Below, in pieces: positions 21,327 through 33,044 of a stretch of 64,000 nucleotides of DNA. Origin of the DNA: Aspidapion aeneum (Eukaryota; Arthropoda; Insecta; Coleoptera; Brentidae); the NCBI GenBank assembly GCA_963576565.1, contig OY755047.1, forward strand, positions 35,617,851-35,681,850. The letters run 5' to 3'. A program made the translations under genes and the position numbers. Under the pieces are notes generated by a model. It had not been told where the DNA came from, did not search any database, and saw only the letters and a program-made list of their open reading frames with translations. Within the stretch, counting starts at the first letter, position 1. Each line of letters starts with the position of its first letter.

Positions 21327-21721
21327 CATGCTCACCTTTTCTAGCCATGCGTACCTTAAATGAGCTGGCAGAGAGAGAAAAGGAACGTTTTTCTATGGCT
21401 AGTACTGTTCTAAAAACGTCAATCTATATCGACGATATCTTGGGAACTAGCCCTTCGCTTTCTGAAGCTCTTTCCCTTCAAACGGAACTCAATGATTTGT
21501 TGAAGTCGGGAGGATTTGAACTTAAAAAATGGGCAAGCAATTGTCCCGAGTTATTGGCAACATTGCCAGAATTCGATCGTCAAATGCCTCTTTCTTTTGA
21601 CAAGGAGGAACCCCACTTTATCAAAGTTTTAGGACTTCAATGGCATTCAAAAAACGAAATTTTTTCTTATCAATGCCGAAGGACAAACCCCCAACCAAAC
21701 GTTCTATTTTATCTATCATAG
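21209..21721 (+). pseudogene. BEL/Pao reverse transcriptase palm
   Basis: Contains the RT segments MFRQVLI, TVTFGMTCSPFLAMRTL and the catalytic box SIYIDDILG (YIDD), followed by the LKSGGFELKKWASN block typical of BEL/Pao. It is in a different frame from the upstream protease-RT part, and its first Met is internal. The next segment (PKDKPPTKRSILSIIGTIFDPLGF, near 21670-21760) is shifted again. Confidence 0.88.
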
Positions 21722-21870
21722 GAACAATCTTCGATCCCTTAGGTTTTCTTTGTCCCTTGTTGCTACAAGCAAAATTTATTTTGCAACAGTTGTGGATATC
21801 GATAGGAAATAGGCTGGGACGAAGAACCAGATTCTTCTATCATCGACTCTTGGAACAAACTTCGTTCTGA
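21640..21870 (+). pseudogene. BEL/Pao RT connection segment
   Basis: 76 residues with SIIGTIFDPLGFLCPLLLQAKFILQQLW, the conserved BEL/Pao segment between RT and RNase H. It is in a third frame and ends in sequence expected to be open in an intact element. The 21870-22070 interval is RNase H sequence damaged by further frame changes. Confidence 0.8.
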
Positions 21871-22029
21871 ATTCCCGCTTCTTTCCAATTTTCAATTACC
21901 CCGACAAATCAAACTGTCAAAAACCAATACCTGTCAAATCATCGGCTTCTGTGACGCTTCAATTCGAGGCTACGCAGGCGTCGTATATTTTCGTGTAGAA
22001 GAGGAAAACAATATATCTGTTTCTCTCAT

Positions 22030-24004
22030 ATCTGCAAAATCTAGGGTCGCGCCTATAAAGTCACAAACTTTGGCTAGGCTAGAACTCCTAGGCGCATTTC
22101 TTTTAAGCGAATTAATTGACTTCGTTTTATCTAGCTATGAAGGAAAAATAACTTTTACAAATATCGTTACTTTCTGCGATTCGCAAGTCGTATTGCATTG
22201 GCTTTCATCCCCTCCTAATCGCTGGCAAACCTTTGTTGGAAATCGAGTCAGTAGAATCCAAGAAATCATTCCCTCAAACTCATGGCGCTACATTCCTTCT
22301 GCTTTAAATGCAGCCGATATTGCGTCACGAGGAGCCACCCCCTCACAGCTCATTTCACATGACATGTGGTGGAACGCACCGTCGTTTTTGTGGTCTCCCG
22401 AAAACGAATGGCCCGATTTTCATAAATCAAAAATGCCGATTGATTTCGGAGATATTAATCTGGAGGAAAAGCCAAAGGTCTGTTGCAATGCGATAATTGA
22501 CGTTAACTTCTTAGATCAGCTTCTTATCAAATATTCATCTATATCAAAAATTCAACGTATCATTTGTTATGTCCTTCGAATAGTTAACCTTTTTCAAAAC
22601 CATTCCTGTCAAAAACCCACTAAGCCGCCGGACCAAAAAGTTATTTTTGAGAATATTGTTTTTCCTACCACCGGTGAGATGCAAAGTGCGTTATACCTTC
22701 TTATCAAACGCGTTCAAAGTTCTTGTTTTTCTGAGCTTTTTTCCGCGTTATCTAAGGATAAACCAATACCGAAACCTTTCCGAAAACTTTCACCTTTTCT
22801 TGATGAAAATAATATCATTAGAGTCGGTGGCAGATTACAAAAATCTGACCTTTTGTCTTATTCTGCAAAACACCCCGTCTTACTTTCGAGTAACCATCGT
22901 TTAACTACTCTTCTTATCGAGTCCGCTCATCGACAATACCTTCATCCTGGGTTTAAAACATTACATAATCTGCTTTTACAGCAATTTTGGATATTATCTG
23001 CCAGACGGGCAATTCAAAGAACCATATCCAAGTGCTTGCAATGTTTTAGAATCAACCCTAAACCCTATAGACCGCCCATAATGAGTTCACTTCCCGCTCA
23101 TCGAATCAATCAACTTAAACCTTTTTCGAGTGTAGCTATCGACTTTTGTGGACCTTTCTTTGTGATTCCTCATCGTTACCGTGGTTGTAAAGCTTTCAAA
23201 TCGTATATCTGTGTGTTTGTCTGTACGGCCACACATAACGTGCATTTGGAATTAACCATGGAACTGTCCACCGAAGGGTTCGTAGGTGCATTCCATCGAT
23301 TTATTTCCAGACGTGTAAGCGTGACGCAATGTTGGTCGGATCAGGGCAGGAATTTTTTAGGGTTTCGTAACCAATTACTTGATTACGCAAGAAGTGCTGC
23401 CACCAGACTTTCTATTCGTTGGCATCTGGGACCTCCTCTCAGTCCACATTTCAATGGCCTGGCAGAAGCTGGCGTCAAAAGTTTTAAAACTCACTTTGTT
23501 CGAGTTGTCGGCGACCAGAAGTTGTCTATCATGGAGATGTCCACCCTTACCTGTCGCATAGAAGCCGTACTGAATAGTCGCCCTTTATCTCCTGTCTCTT
23601 CAGACCCACACGATCTTCAACCTCTTACCCCTGGGCATTTTTTGACACTTGAACCCCTTAATTCAGAAATTCCGGAGTCAGATTTGTCCGAGGTTCCCCT
23701 AAATCGGCTCTCGAGATGGCAACTAATACAAAAACTACATAATGAGTTTTGGAAACGGTATTCTATAGAGTATTTGCATACGGTACAACAACGACACAAG
23801 TGGGCTGATTCGTCCCCAAATATCAAATTAAATGATTTGGTTATCATAACAAGTGATCACATTCAATCACCTTTGACATGGCCGGTCGGTCGGGTCATCG
23901 AACTGCATCCCGGCGGGGACAGTCAGGTGCGTGTTGCGACGGTACACACGGTTACCGGTGTTTATAGGCGGCCAGTTGTAAAACTGTGCCTCTTGCCAAA
24001 TTAA
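22030..24004 (+). pseudogene. BEL/Pao RNase H and integrase
   Basis: The frame is open from before 22070 (KSRVAPIKSQTLARLELLGA); the first codon there is TTG, so there is no real start. RNase H has TFCDSQVVLHWL and the DIASRG block. The integrase zinc finger is ESAHRQYLHPGFKTLHN...CLQC (about 22925-23045). The catalytic core has AIDFCGPF, WSDQGRNF and NGLAEAGVKS (D, D, E). The C-terminal domain runs through LSRWQLIQKLHNEFWKRY and ends PVVKLCLLPN at 24004. Integrase inserts the cDNA and makes the short target duplication seen here. This is the best-kept part of the element. Confidence 0.9.
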
Positions 24005-24240
24005 AAGTAATTTCAATTTTTACCTATTACCAGGTATTACAATAGGTTTTTCTTTATTTTTGTTTCTTTTTTTTTAAATTTTTGTTTGTTTGTTTTGCCT
24101 TTTTCGGGATTTCGTTATCTCTAAATAAACTTACGATACTTTTCTGTTTTCATTCATTCATATTTATCGGTCGATCATTTTTCTTATATCTATATCTGTC
24201 CGGTTGAGATTCTAAAATTGTGTGTTTTGGAGGGCAGTTA
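24005..24240 (+). other. BEL/Pao 3' untranslated region with purine tract
   Basis: Spacer between the integrase stop and the 3' LTR. A G-rich purine run TTTTGGAGGGCAG just before 24241 is the likely polypurine tract. Confidence 0.5.
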
Positions 24241-24710
24241 TGTTAGCTCCCGCTAAATTTCGCGGTTGTTTATATATTTTTAAAACCACACAATTGTATG
24301 AAGGACAGAGTGCATTTCGCGCTTTTCGACATGCGCACCAACAACCAGGGAGATCCTTTGTCAATCGCCTCGAGAAATGGCGTGTTAATTTCGTTCTCCA
24401 ACTATTTCAAATTTCTACACCTCAAAGTGCTCGATTTTGGTGTACTGAAGCATAGAACTAGAAACTTCAGCCCTTCAGCTACGTGGTGACATCATTAGAT
24501 CCAAAAAGGGGCCCCTTGGAAGTGGAAAAATTGGCTGCAAACTGGTGAGTGCCTTTGTTTCTGATTGCCGTTGTGTGGCACAACAATTAACCTATGGACG
24601 TTTGATTATTTCGTTATTTCATATCAATATATTTATGTTTGTTCGCGCTTCATTTAATTAAAATATTTACAGTCCATTGCAGTTATCGTTTTTCTAACCG
24701 CGAGCTAACA
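24241..24710 (+). repeat. BEL/Pao 3' LTR (470 bp)
   Basis: Same length and ends as the 5' LTR, with about nine single-base differences. Followed by ACAAGA, matching 17884-17889. Confidence 0.92.
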
Positions 24711-24838
24711 ACAAGATATTACTAATAATTTATTTGGCCAACAAGGAAAGAACGTGCCAGTATTAAACTTTCAAAATGTTATATCTCCAAACTAACTAAG
24801 AGTGACTTTGCACGTTTTTTCCCTGTGCTCTTCATATG

Positions 24839-26569
24839 AAAACAAATGGATCCGTTCATTTAACGTTTGTTTGTTTTATTAAACGTAAACATTTAGTCTG
24901 CGGTAAAATATTTTTGAACTTGAAAATGTTTATCGTGCAGTTGGACCAATTTTCATGTTAACCCAAGACCAACACAAAAATAGAGGCCACGACCCTGAAA
25001 AAATCAGCTGTTCTCCGGGGCTGAATTTTACATTGGGTCTTATGGGAGGTCAGACGTTTTTTTTATGATATTTTTAAAATGGCACTATAGATTTCCGCGA
25101 AATTTCAGTGAAATATTCTCAGACACCATCCCGATATTCCAAAAGTTTTGTAAGGAAGCAACATGATTAAAAGGTTAAAAGCTTCAAGATTTAGCATTCC
25201 TTATTTTGAATTCAAATTACCCGTCATGTACCACATGCCAACTGGTATATTTGACATGTATTTGACTTTGTCATCTGTGATTATCACATTCGCTTCTGCT
25301 TTAAACTTAATTTTTGTGTGAGCTAATGAAGCGGCTCTGAAAAATTAAGGATTACTATAGATTTAAAGAAATTGTTCTGAAAGAATATAGTAAAAACAAT
25401 CTCAAAACCGGCTTTATTTTAAAAAAAATCAAATATTTATGAACCGTTAATTCAACTTCAATATTTTAAAGACAATCAGCTGTGTCGTAACGTGACCATC
25501 AAAAAGAAATCAGCCCTGGATGTGACGTCAACAAAGTGGAGGATCGTGTCCCGTCCGTTTTGATAGCCCTGGTTAACCTTTAAATTAAATGTCGTTTTTG
25601 TTTTATTTTAGTTAATATAATATAATGGCAGGTATTAGATATTATAATGGGAAAAACATGGCAGAAAAGTGTGCGATTCTAGTTTTGAATTTTTATGTAA
25701 ATAATGCAGAATGAAATTGCAAGAAAAAACTTGAAGGCACCGAGAATTTATAGAAAAAGCAAGCAACTATAAATTCAACGGACCCGATATGTGGAAACCA
25801 GAAGGGAATCGTGGCTGTAAAATTTTAAGAAAGTAGTAAGAATTTTTTTTATAAAAGTTTTTAGCATATCAGTGGCAGCTCCACCGATAACACGGGAAAA
25901 TCACAGCTTCACCTCCTTGTTCCATACTGAACATAATAATTTAAGATAGGATAAACGGTTAAAAATCGGATCTGCACCGGAAAAACCAAATGGTTTGTCA
26001 CCATTATTCGATAAACAAGCAATACATAATTTGCTCTTCTTTAAAATGAGCTATACGAGTTGCAGTGAAGGAAGCTTCAATTGCATAGCATTATCAGAAC
26101 CGCTTTTTTTTTAGGTAAACAACACACAAGCAAAGCCCCTTTATATGATAATTTTTCTAATGATTTTTGTTCGGTTTTGAAAAAACGACGTTATACAAAA
26201 CATCGATTCTGTTTTTGTCCGATTATTACCAATTCTTATTTGACCGCGGACGCTTGTTATGATAAATGACGTTTTTGATAATGTCCGGTTATTAATAATT
26301 CCGTTTTTGAAATTAAATTGTTATCTGTGTTTGGATTCTTGAAACGGGTGAGAGTGAGAATGAACATCTCCCCACGTACGAACCAATAGAGATGCAGAAA
26401 TCATGTGAGATCGCATGCGCATTTTGACTTTCACCCGATTTTGAGAGAGTACTTGAGTAATGAGCTACGAAAAACAAACTTTGCAGTCGTAGATCTTTAT
26501 AGAGTTAACAACCTCTCCAAGTTTTATGGGCTTCCATAAAGTAGTAAAGTAGTTACAAAACTTTAAAAA
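24839..26569. other. Unassigned AT-rich sequence
   Basis: No gene recognised. A segment at about 26219-26330 recurs at 29170-29280 (GCGGACG..., ATGACGTTTTT.ATAATGTCCGGTT, TTAATAATTCC), so part of this stretch is a dispersed repeat. Confidence 0.4.
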
Positions 26570-27205
26570 ACGTCGAAATTGCTACTCACTCACTCACTGA
26601 TGTATAGATCATCAAAATTTTACTGGACTTCCAGACATGCTATACAACTGATATTTGGTAGACTGATAGAAATTTACTCCCCTCCCCTGTGCATGTAAAT
26701 TTATGTAAAAGTAACATTGCCCACTTCCAGAAGCGCTAGTGAGCTGAGGTTTGGCAGACTAAGGAAATATGATAAAACTATACGAAACACTTTAAAAATC
26801 CCAAAGTTATAATTTGCTTCCCTCGCCTACCAATTTAAAGTTATGTAAAAGTAACATTGTCCACTTCCAGTTACGCTAGAGAGCTGAGCTTTGGAAGGTC
26901 GATAGGAACTATAAAAAACTATTTAAAAAATTTTATAAACCCCAAAATTTCAATTAACTTCTCTCCCCTATAAATGTAAAATTATGTAAAAGTAACATTG
27001 ACCACTTCCAGAAACGCTGACCTTTGGAAGACTGACAGAAACTAACTACCTATGATAAAACTATAGTAAAAACAACAAAATTTTAATTTGCTTCCCTCCC
27101 CTATAAATGTAAAGTTTTGTAAAAGTAACATTGCCCACTTCCACGAACGCTAGAGAGCTGAGCTTTAGAAGGATGTTAGAAACTATAATTAAACCATAGA
27201 AAAAG
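26570..27205. repeat. Tandem array of about 140-bp units
   Basis: GTAAAAGTAACATTG.CCACTTCCA starts at 26705, 26845, 26986 and 27119, giving spacings of 140, 141 and 133 bp. Each unit also has CGCTAG.GAGCTGAG.TTTGG..G and a CTTCCCTCCCCTA.AAATGTAAA block. A diverged partial unit precedes the first. Four to five copies; no ORF. Confidence 0.75.
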
Positions 27206-27351
27206 TTAAGAAACTTCAAAATTTTTAATAAGACAGGAAAAGTTTTGAACAATTTTCCGCATATTTTAGTACTTAAAAACTTAAATAGTATCCAAATCCT
27301 TTTAAAAAGAGTGAAATAATTAAAAAAAAATTTAATGTAAAAAAGAGTCGA

Positions 27352-27655
27352 GTACGCAAAAATGGTATTCCGTAAAAAGAATTGAGATAAAAGTAAAGCC
27401 AAGTTCTCCAATACAAAATTTCAAAATGAAAGGTTCTTACTAGTTTGGAAATGTTTTTTTAAACTTGGCTATTACGTGTGCAAATGACTCTTAAGCAGAG
27501 TGCTAAATTGAACATAAAGAAGTTTGGCGGTAATAGCAAAGTTAAAAAAAATATTTTCAAACTAGTAAGAACCTTTCATTTTAAAATTTGTATTGGAGAA
27601 CTTGGCTTTACTGTTATCTCAATTCTTTTTACCGTATACCATGCGCACTTAGCTT
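27352..27655. mobile_element. Foldback (hairpin) element
   Basis: Two arms of about 115-120 bp are near-perfect inverted copies (27352-27475 and 27535-27655), sharing GTAAAAAGAATTGAGATAA, GTAAAGCCAAGTTCTCC, AATGAAAGGTTCTTACTAG and other blocks, around a loop of about 60 nt. This is the structure of a foldback or long-hairpin MITE. Open frames on both strands (27061-27411 and 27478-27666) are products of the repeat. Confidence 0.7.
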
Positions 27656-27734
27656 TTTTTACATGAAGCCTAGTTTCCACCGTTTTTTGAATCAGGGTGG
27701 GCACGCATAGGTGGAAACTGGGTATGAAATGTTT

Positions 27735-27866
27735 TTTTTTTTATAATACCATTATCCTTTAAGAATCTGGACGATTCTTTTAAACTATATTTTAAAATTT
27801 CTGCAAATACTTAGTAATCTAATATGAATTACGGATGAATAAGCAATAGCTGCGTTTATAGACTTT
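27735..27866 (+). repeat. Partial copy of the RTE-like LINE locus at 29260-29640
   Basis: Shares CATTATCCTTTAAGA..TGGACGATTCTTTT and then GAATAAGCAATAGCTGCG/TTTATAGACTTT with 29265-29300 and 29605-29640, with the intervening part deleted. In the second locus these bases encode the AFIDFEKAF segment of an RT. This copy stops where repeat family B begins. Confidence 0.5.
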
Positions 27867-28385
27867 CTCCCACTCCTCCCCTCCCTCCTTATTAGTAATA
27901 GTTGTACCTTTCATAAATATAGAGCGATTTCAAAAATTCTTTCTGCACACGAGTTAAGATTTTGTTCAACACCATTTTACTACTTCTCCCCTTCCTCTGC
28001 CCTCCCCACACCTTCACTCAATGGAAGGTAACACTATTCGCGTCTGTAGAAAAGCTATACGTAGTTTCCGAGTAATGCTAAACGAATTATAAATGCATAG
28101 TGCTTTCTATAAGGCAAAAACAAAATAATTTGGAAATAAAAAAAAATCATAAAAAAACACCCAACTGCTAAATCTCCTGGTATCTCCTAGTCGCAGTTGG
28201 GTACAAAATTAGCCAATAACCTGATTCATGAAAATACAAAACTATATAATTTTGTAAGTGTGCTTTGGGCATCAAAATTAAAAATTGAAGCATGTTGTAC
28301 ATTATAGGGATACCCATCAATTTTGTACACAGCTGTGACTAGTAGGTACGTAGATTTAGCAGTTGGGTGTTCTTTTTATTAATTT
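27867..28385 (-). repeat. Repeat family B, copy 2 (inverted), with palindrome 28158-28369
   Basis: Inverted copy of 15700-16210. The palindromic core runs from CACCCAACTGCTAAATCTCC at 28158 to GCAGTTGGGTG at 28369. The flanking block (27870-28030) has the C-rich version of the purine tract and TCTTTCTGCACACG. Confidence 0.65.
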
Positions 28386-28395
28386 TTTTTTATTA

Positions 28396-29159
28396 GAGGA
28401 AAGTCGCCTAATTTTGGATAGTTGCCTAATTTTGGATACCGCATTATCTCAAAATCCGTTTACAGTTTCCTTCAATTCAAACCACAAAACGAAGCGTCTC
28501 TAACATAAAATAATTCTCTGTGAAGCCCATAGTTCGACTGTTCACCACAAGGTGGTGCCATAAGCTTATGTGTTTAATTGTGAAAACGAGTTTTTTGTTG
28601 CTCCACATGTAAATCGTTATTAAAAGGCAAGTACTTAGCCTAGGAAAGTGTAATTTGGCAAGGGTGTACAAGAATAGTTGTAGAACAAGATTATGTATTT
28701 GAAATAAGAATTTCTCTCACGGACTTTTTGATGTTAGTCACATAACCTAGAATATAGAGGTTGCTTAATTTTGGATAGGAAGGTAAACCTGTACTGAAAA
28801 TTTTTCAGATGACCAGCGTGGAGAAACCTGGATACAGTGTTCACTTTGCTTCCGATGGGCACACAAAGACCGTGCTGGCAGTGAGAAAACAAAAGCTTAT
28901 GTGTGTGAGTTTTGCTTTGAAAAATAGGTTCCAAATTTTGGATAGGGTATCCAATTTTGGGAACCCTATTTTTAAATTTGAAAAAGAGCTTTGTTTTACT
29001 TTGGTCGAATTTTTGTATTTTTTACATATTTTTGTGAGCGTAGCCTGTTTTTATTGACATAACAACATATTTTAGGAACATAAGAATTAACAAAATATGT
29101 TTTCGTCACATAAAAAAAGTTAAAATAAAAAAACTATCCAAAATTAGGCGACCTTCCTT
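28396..29159. mobile_element. TIR element, 764 bp, TA target duplication
   Basis: Ends GAGGAAAGTCGCCTAATTTT and (mirrored) AAGGAAGGTCGCCTAATTTT, with GGATAGTT inside both, flanked by TA (28394-28395 and 29160-29161). The word TAATTTTGGATA or its relatives recurs inside at about 28424, 28768, 28938 and 28955, like subterminal binding sites. Small frames at 28477-28671 and 28809-29057 do not resemble a transposase. Probably a non-autonomous Tc1/mariner-type element. Confidence 0.7.
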
Positions 29160-29609
29160 TACCAATTATTTTTTTACTGCGGACGATTTTGTTTATGCCT
29201 TGTTATGATGAATGACGTTTTTAATAATGTCCGGTTTTAATAATTCCATTTTTCAAATTGGATTTTTATAGCATTATCCTTTAAGATCTTGGACGATTCT
29301 TTTTTTTGTCCTTTTCGGCGAATCAAGAGTTGCAAATTAAAATATTCTAGCATGCACACAACCGAAAAGAGCATGCAGCCTGAGATACGGTAACATATTT
29401 ACGCGAATATAGTGGTGCCGGACTAAAAGCTACTTAGTCGCCTCTGCGGACGGAAGATTTATCTTTACAACGTGATGCGGCTGGTTAGGACTCAAACGGA
29501 ACACGAAGCAACACTGGATCAAGACATTTATATTTAAAGTTAAATTTGGACCCAGCATTAAATATATGTAAAATTTTCTACTACTTACTAATCCAATATA
29601 AATTACAAA

Positions 29610-30440
29610 TAAATAAGCAATAGCTGCGTTTATAGACTTTGAAAAAGCTTTCCATAGCATTGAGCACTGGACAGTAAAAGCATATTTAATTAATAGCCGA
29701 TAAGATCACAGATACACAGAATTTATAGCAAATATATATAGCGAAGCAACATCATCAACCAAAATTCACGAAGGAACCAAGCCAATCCGCATAAGATGAG
29801 ATGTCAGCCAGGGTGACACCATATCACCTAAACTATTTAACCAGGCCCTAGAAGATGTTTTTAAAAACTTAGATTGGGAAAAAATAGGCATCAAAGTAAG
29901 CTGACAATACTTGAGCCACCTAAGATATGCTGATGATATCGCCCTAATAATAGATAAGGAAGAAGAACTGATAAAAATGCTAGAAGAACTGGATACAGCA
30001 GCTAACAATAGGCTTGAGTATTATCTACACTAAAACTAAAATCATAACAAACACAAATGAAGATATCACGATCAGAAGAAACCAAAAAAATAACAATTAG
30101 AGGAATATATAAACCTGGGAGAAATTATTAAGCTAAACAAAGAAAAACAGCTAAAATCAAGAGACGAGTAATATTGGCTTGGACAGCATTCGGTATATTA
30201 AGCTACATATTAAAAAATAGAAAATCCTCAGAACCTCAAAACGAAAATTAATAACCAATGGATCCTTCCTGTACTTGCCTATGGATCCCAGACCTGGACA
30301 CTTACAAAATCAAACATGGATAAGGCAACAAAAGCCCAAAAATCAATGAAAAGAGAAATGTTAAAGTTTCAGTGAACGATGGACGTCCTGTAGTTGTTCT
30401 ACCCATACAATGTTTAGAACATCTCCTACCCTGTATAGGC
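29610..30440 (+). pseudogene. RTE-like LINE reverse transcriptase, dead
   Basis: A plus-strand RT read through many stops and shifts: AFIDFEKAFHSIEHW near 29620-29660, VSQGDTISPKLFNQALEDVFKNLDW near 29800-29880, then LRYADDIALIIDKEEELIKMLEEL (YADD box) near 29920-29990. Later segments resemble the region after RT. These motifs match RTE-type LINEs common in insects. The start, endonuclease and 3' end are not recognised; the last resemblance is near 30430. Confidence 0.75.
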
Positions 30441-32254
30441 ACACGGTAAAAAAAAATCGTCTTAAATCAAAGCAAATTGCTTTGAAGTAAAATAATTTAA
30501 GCCTTCCTATTTACCAAGAGAATATTTTCTTGATATAGCACAAAAAATGCCTTGCCTCTTTATTTTAATGTGAAATAGAAATTATTTTATTATAAATTGG
30601 AACTGAATTAATCTAAGGCACCGTTTTCTCTGGAAGCAAAATATTACCTATTATTATTACATTGCTTTGTTACAAAAGGGAGTATACTGAAACAAAACAA
30701 CTAAAGAAGAAAAATAAAGTCTCATTTCAAGATTAAATGCTGCGTTGAACTAAAAAGAAATATTTTAATTCAAAACAAATTGTTTTAAGGTAAAACAATT
30801 TATTCAAGAAAAGAACGTCGTTTCGTTGTAGAGAAAAATTTTTGCCGCATAAATTACAGAACAAAATAGCTGTAAGAAAATATTTTAACGTCCAAAGGTA
30901 AAAAACAAATACTAGTTGAACAGTCCAGCTTAATTTATGTAGAAATTTGGTTCCAAGAGTATGGGAAACAGCTTGCATATATACATAGAAATGCACGTGA
31001 CAGAGATGAACTAACGTGAAAAGATAACTGGCTAGGTCAACGATGGCCCTGGAGAATTTTCAGCTTTAAAGTTTTACGCTAAGTGCTTACACAGTTTTCG
31101 CTTTATAAAAGTTTTAAAATTTGTCCCATACCCAAGTTATTATCGGAAAATTAGGGGACAACCTTCCTCTAAGTATAGTCTCCAAAGCCATAAGGACTAT
31201 CTAAATGGCAACAATGTGTTTTTTAATTAGGCGGTTACGTGACAACTTCTTCTGTGTACCAAGATATTTTATAAATGTTTATTTTACTCTTATAAAAGCA
31301 ACGAGTTTTTCAACGGTCGCTTAGAACTAAGTCGCTGTGATTCAATCGTCTACCACTCGTTGGAAAGTGATCCGTTTTACTGGTCTCTTTCGAAACAAGG
31401 TGTAGCGTGTCATTTTTACGTTTAAGGCAACGTTACATATTTGTTTATTTAGGTAAATAATCAAGGCTCTTCGATTCGTTTTCTGTACACAAATTAAGGG
31501 TATTTTATAGAGCTAGGTTTGGAGGTTATATAGTGTCCAGGAAGTTACCTTAAAAAGGAGGCATTCCATCGAATTACTGTGGACACTGCGCACATCGCAT
31601 TATCTGGACATCGTAATTGGAACTTGGGGGGCAATTCTTTAAAATTTGAAATAATTTGAAACAATCTGAAAAAATTTGACGCCTCAAATTTTAGCCTTAA
31701 ATCATGGCAACATCGTAAATTTCAGTTTCTTGTACAGCGTCAAAAACCGAAAAATGAGGAAAAATATAATCTAAAACCTACCTTTAAACTCGATTGCTGA
31801 TAATTCAATATTTTTCCGGGATTGTTGACGATGCACAGGTTCTTAAAAAATTGTATTTTTCCGGAAAAAAACAATAACAAAACAATGAGACGTTTTTCTT
31901 ATTTCGTTAAAGTTGGATTCAAATAACACGAACATGACATGCAAAGCGAACCAAACCAAATGGCTAAGTACAGCCGACCACAAAATCAACGTAATATTCT
32001 TTTAACGAAATCAAATGAATTTTAGGAAAGAAAACTATTAGGGTTGATAAATTTATGAAAAAAAAAATAATTTTCGGATTTATTGCAACCCGTGGCCCAA
32101 AAAATAACCTTTGAATATATAAATATCAAACTTGTTATTATTATTATCATATAATTAAAAATAATGTTTGTCCAATATTTCTTATGATCAGGTATGAGAA
32201 GAGATAGAAAAAAAGTCTGCCAAACCCAGGTTATAAAGGGTAGGTTCAGGTCTG
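30441..32254. other. Unassigned AT-rich sequence
   Basis: No gene recognised. A.TCAAA.CAAATTG.TTT occurs at about 30462 and 30767 as a loose direct repeat. The minus-strand frame at 30733-30996 has no family features. Confidence 0.4.
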
Positions 32255-32935
32255 CTACAGGGTGACCTTAAAATCTATTATAGATTTGTTTAGAAATTCT
32301 AGTTCTCTACTTAACAATAAAAAGTTTAAATTAGCCCAAAAAGTTAAACTATGTATTAACGGATTATTTCAAATTTAGGTTCAGGGGGTGAGTTACAGGG
32401 TGATATCAAAAATAGTTGTACAATTTACATTGTTAAAAACAACTTTGTCAGGAGTTTTACTTAGCAAACAAGAGTTAGAAATACCTTAAAAAATCATATC
32501 ACTAACTTATTGTATTACCTTTAGAGCCAGCAAGTGAGCTACTGGGTGATATCGAAATTACTAGTGTATTTTTCTAAAAATCACATTTTTAGAAAACAAT
32601 GTTGTCAAGAGCTTTCGTTATCAAAAAATGCTTATGAACACGTTAAAAAATCATAACATTAACTGACTGTATTACATTTAGGTCCTTGGAGTAAGGTACA
32701 GGGTGATATTAAAATTAGTAAAACACTTTTGTAAAAATCCCAATTTTAAAAATCAACTTTATCAGGAGTCTTGGTGAGCAAAAAATAGTTAGGAATATGT
32801 AAACAAACCACACCATTCACTAACTGCGTTACATTTAGGTCCAGTAGGTAAGATACTAGTAGTAAAATTTTTTATAAATCATATTTTTAAAAATAACTTT
32901 TGGCCTCTCCTTACTGTTTACAAACCAAGATCATA
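32255..32935 (+). repeat. Left array of about 150-bp units (ACAGGGTGATAT repeat)
   Basis: The words ACAGGGTGA or ACTGGGTGATAT occur near 32259, 32393, 32540 and 32698. Each is followed by TTGT.AAAAA..AC..TGTCAGGAGTTTT, an AAAAAATCATA block and TTTAGGTCC. The spacing is about 135-160 bp. The same unit appears in the opposite orientation at 35065-35395. Confidence 0.65.
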
Positions 32936-33044
32936 TAAGTTAGGGTTTCTTGAGCGATCTATTAAAAGAATATTACGTTAATTACTTTTCCGCACAATTT
33001 TACTTTTTCGCATCATTTTTACTTTCCTCACGATTTTTTTCCGC

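Larger units (their letters stand above)
17890..24710 (+). mobile_element. BEL/Pao LTR retrotransposon (6.8 kb, decayed coding region)
   Basis: Complete with two 470-bp LTRs and a 6-bp target duplication. The internal region carries gag, aspartic protease, RT, RNase H and integrase in that order, followed by a short spacer and the 3' LTR. There is no separate env frame. By eye the LTRs differ at about nine positions (roughly 2 per cent), so insertion is fairly recent, yet the pol frame is broken at least three times. It lies inside the TIR element at 16731-24838. Confidence 0.92.
16731..24838. mobile_element. Small TIR element split by two nested insertions
   Basis: CATATGAAGAGCACA...AAAAAACGTGCAAAGT at 16731-16764 is mirrored at about 24805-24838. 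Removing the hAT-like element (16812-17827) and the BEL/Pao element (17890-24710) with their duplicated target sites leaves about 260 bp, a MITE-sized element. The order of insertion is clear: this element first, then the two others inside it. Confidence 0.65.

Noticed and set aside
26570..27205. A CRISPR array
   Set aside because: Units are about 140 bp and diverged throughout with no repeat-spacer pattern, in a eukaryotic context.
30733..30996. Small membrane protein gene on the minus strand
   Set aside because: Phe/Leu-rich frame typical of AT-rich DNA; no start context, homologue or second copy.
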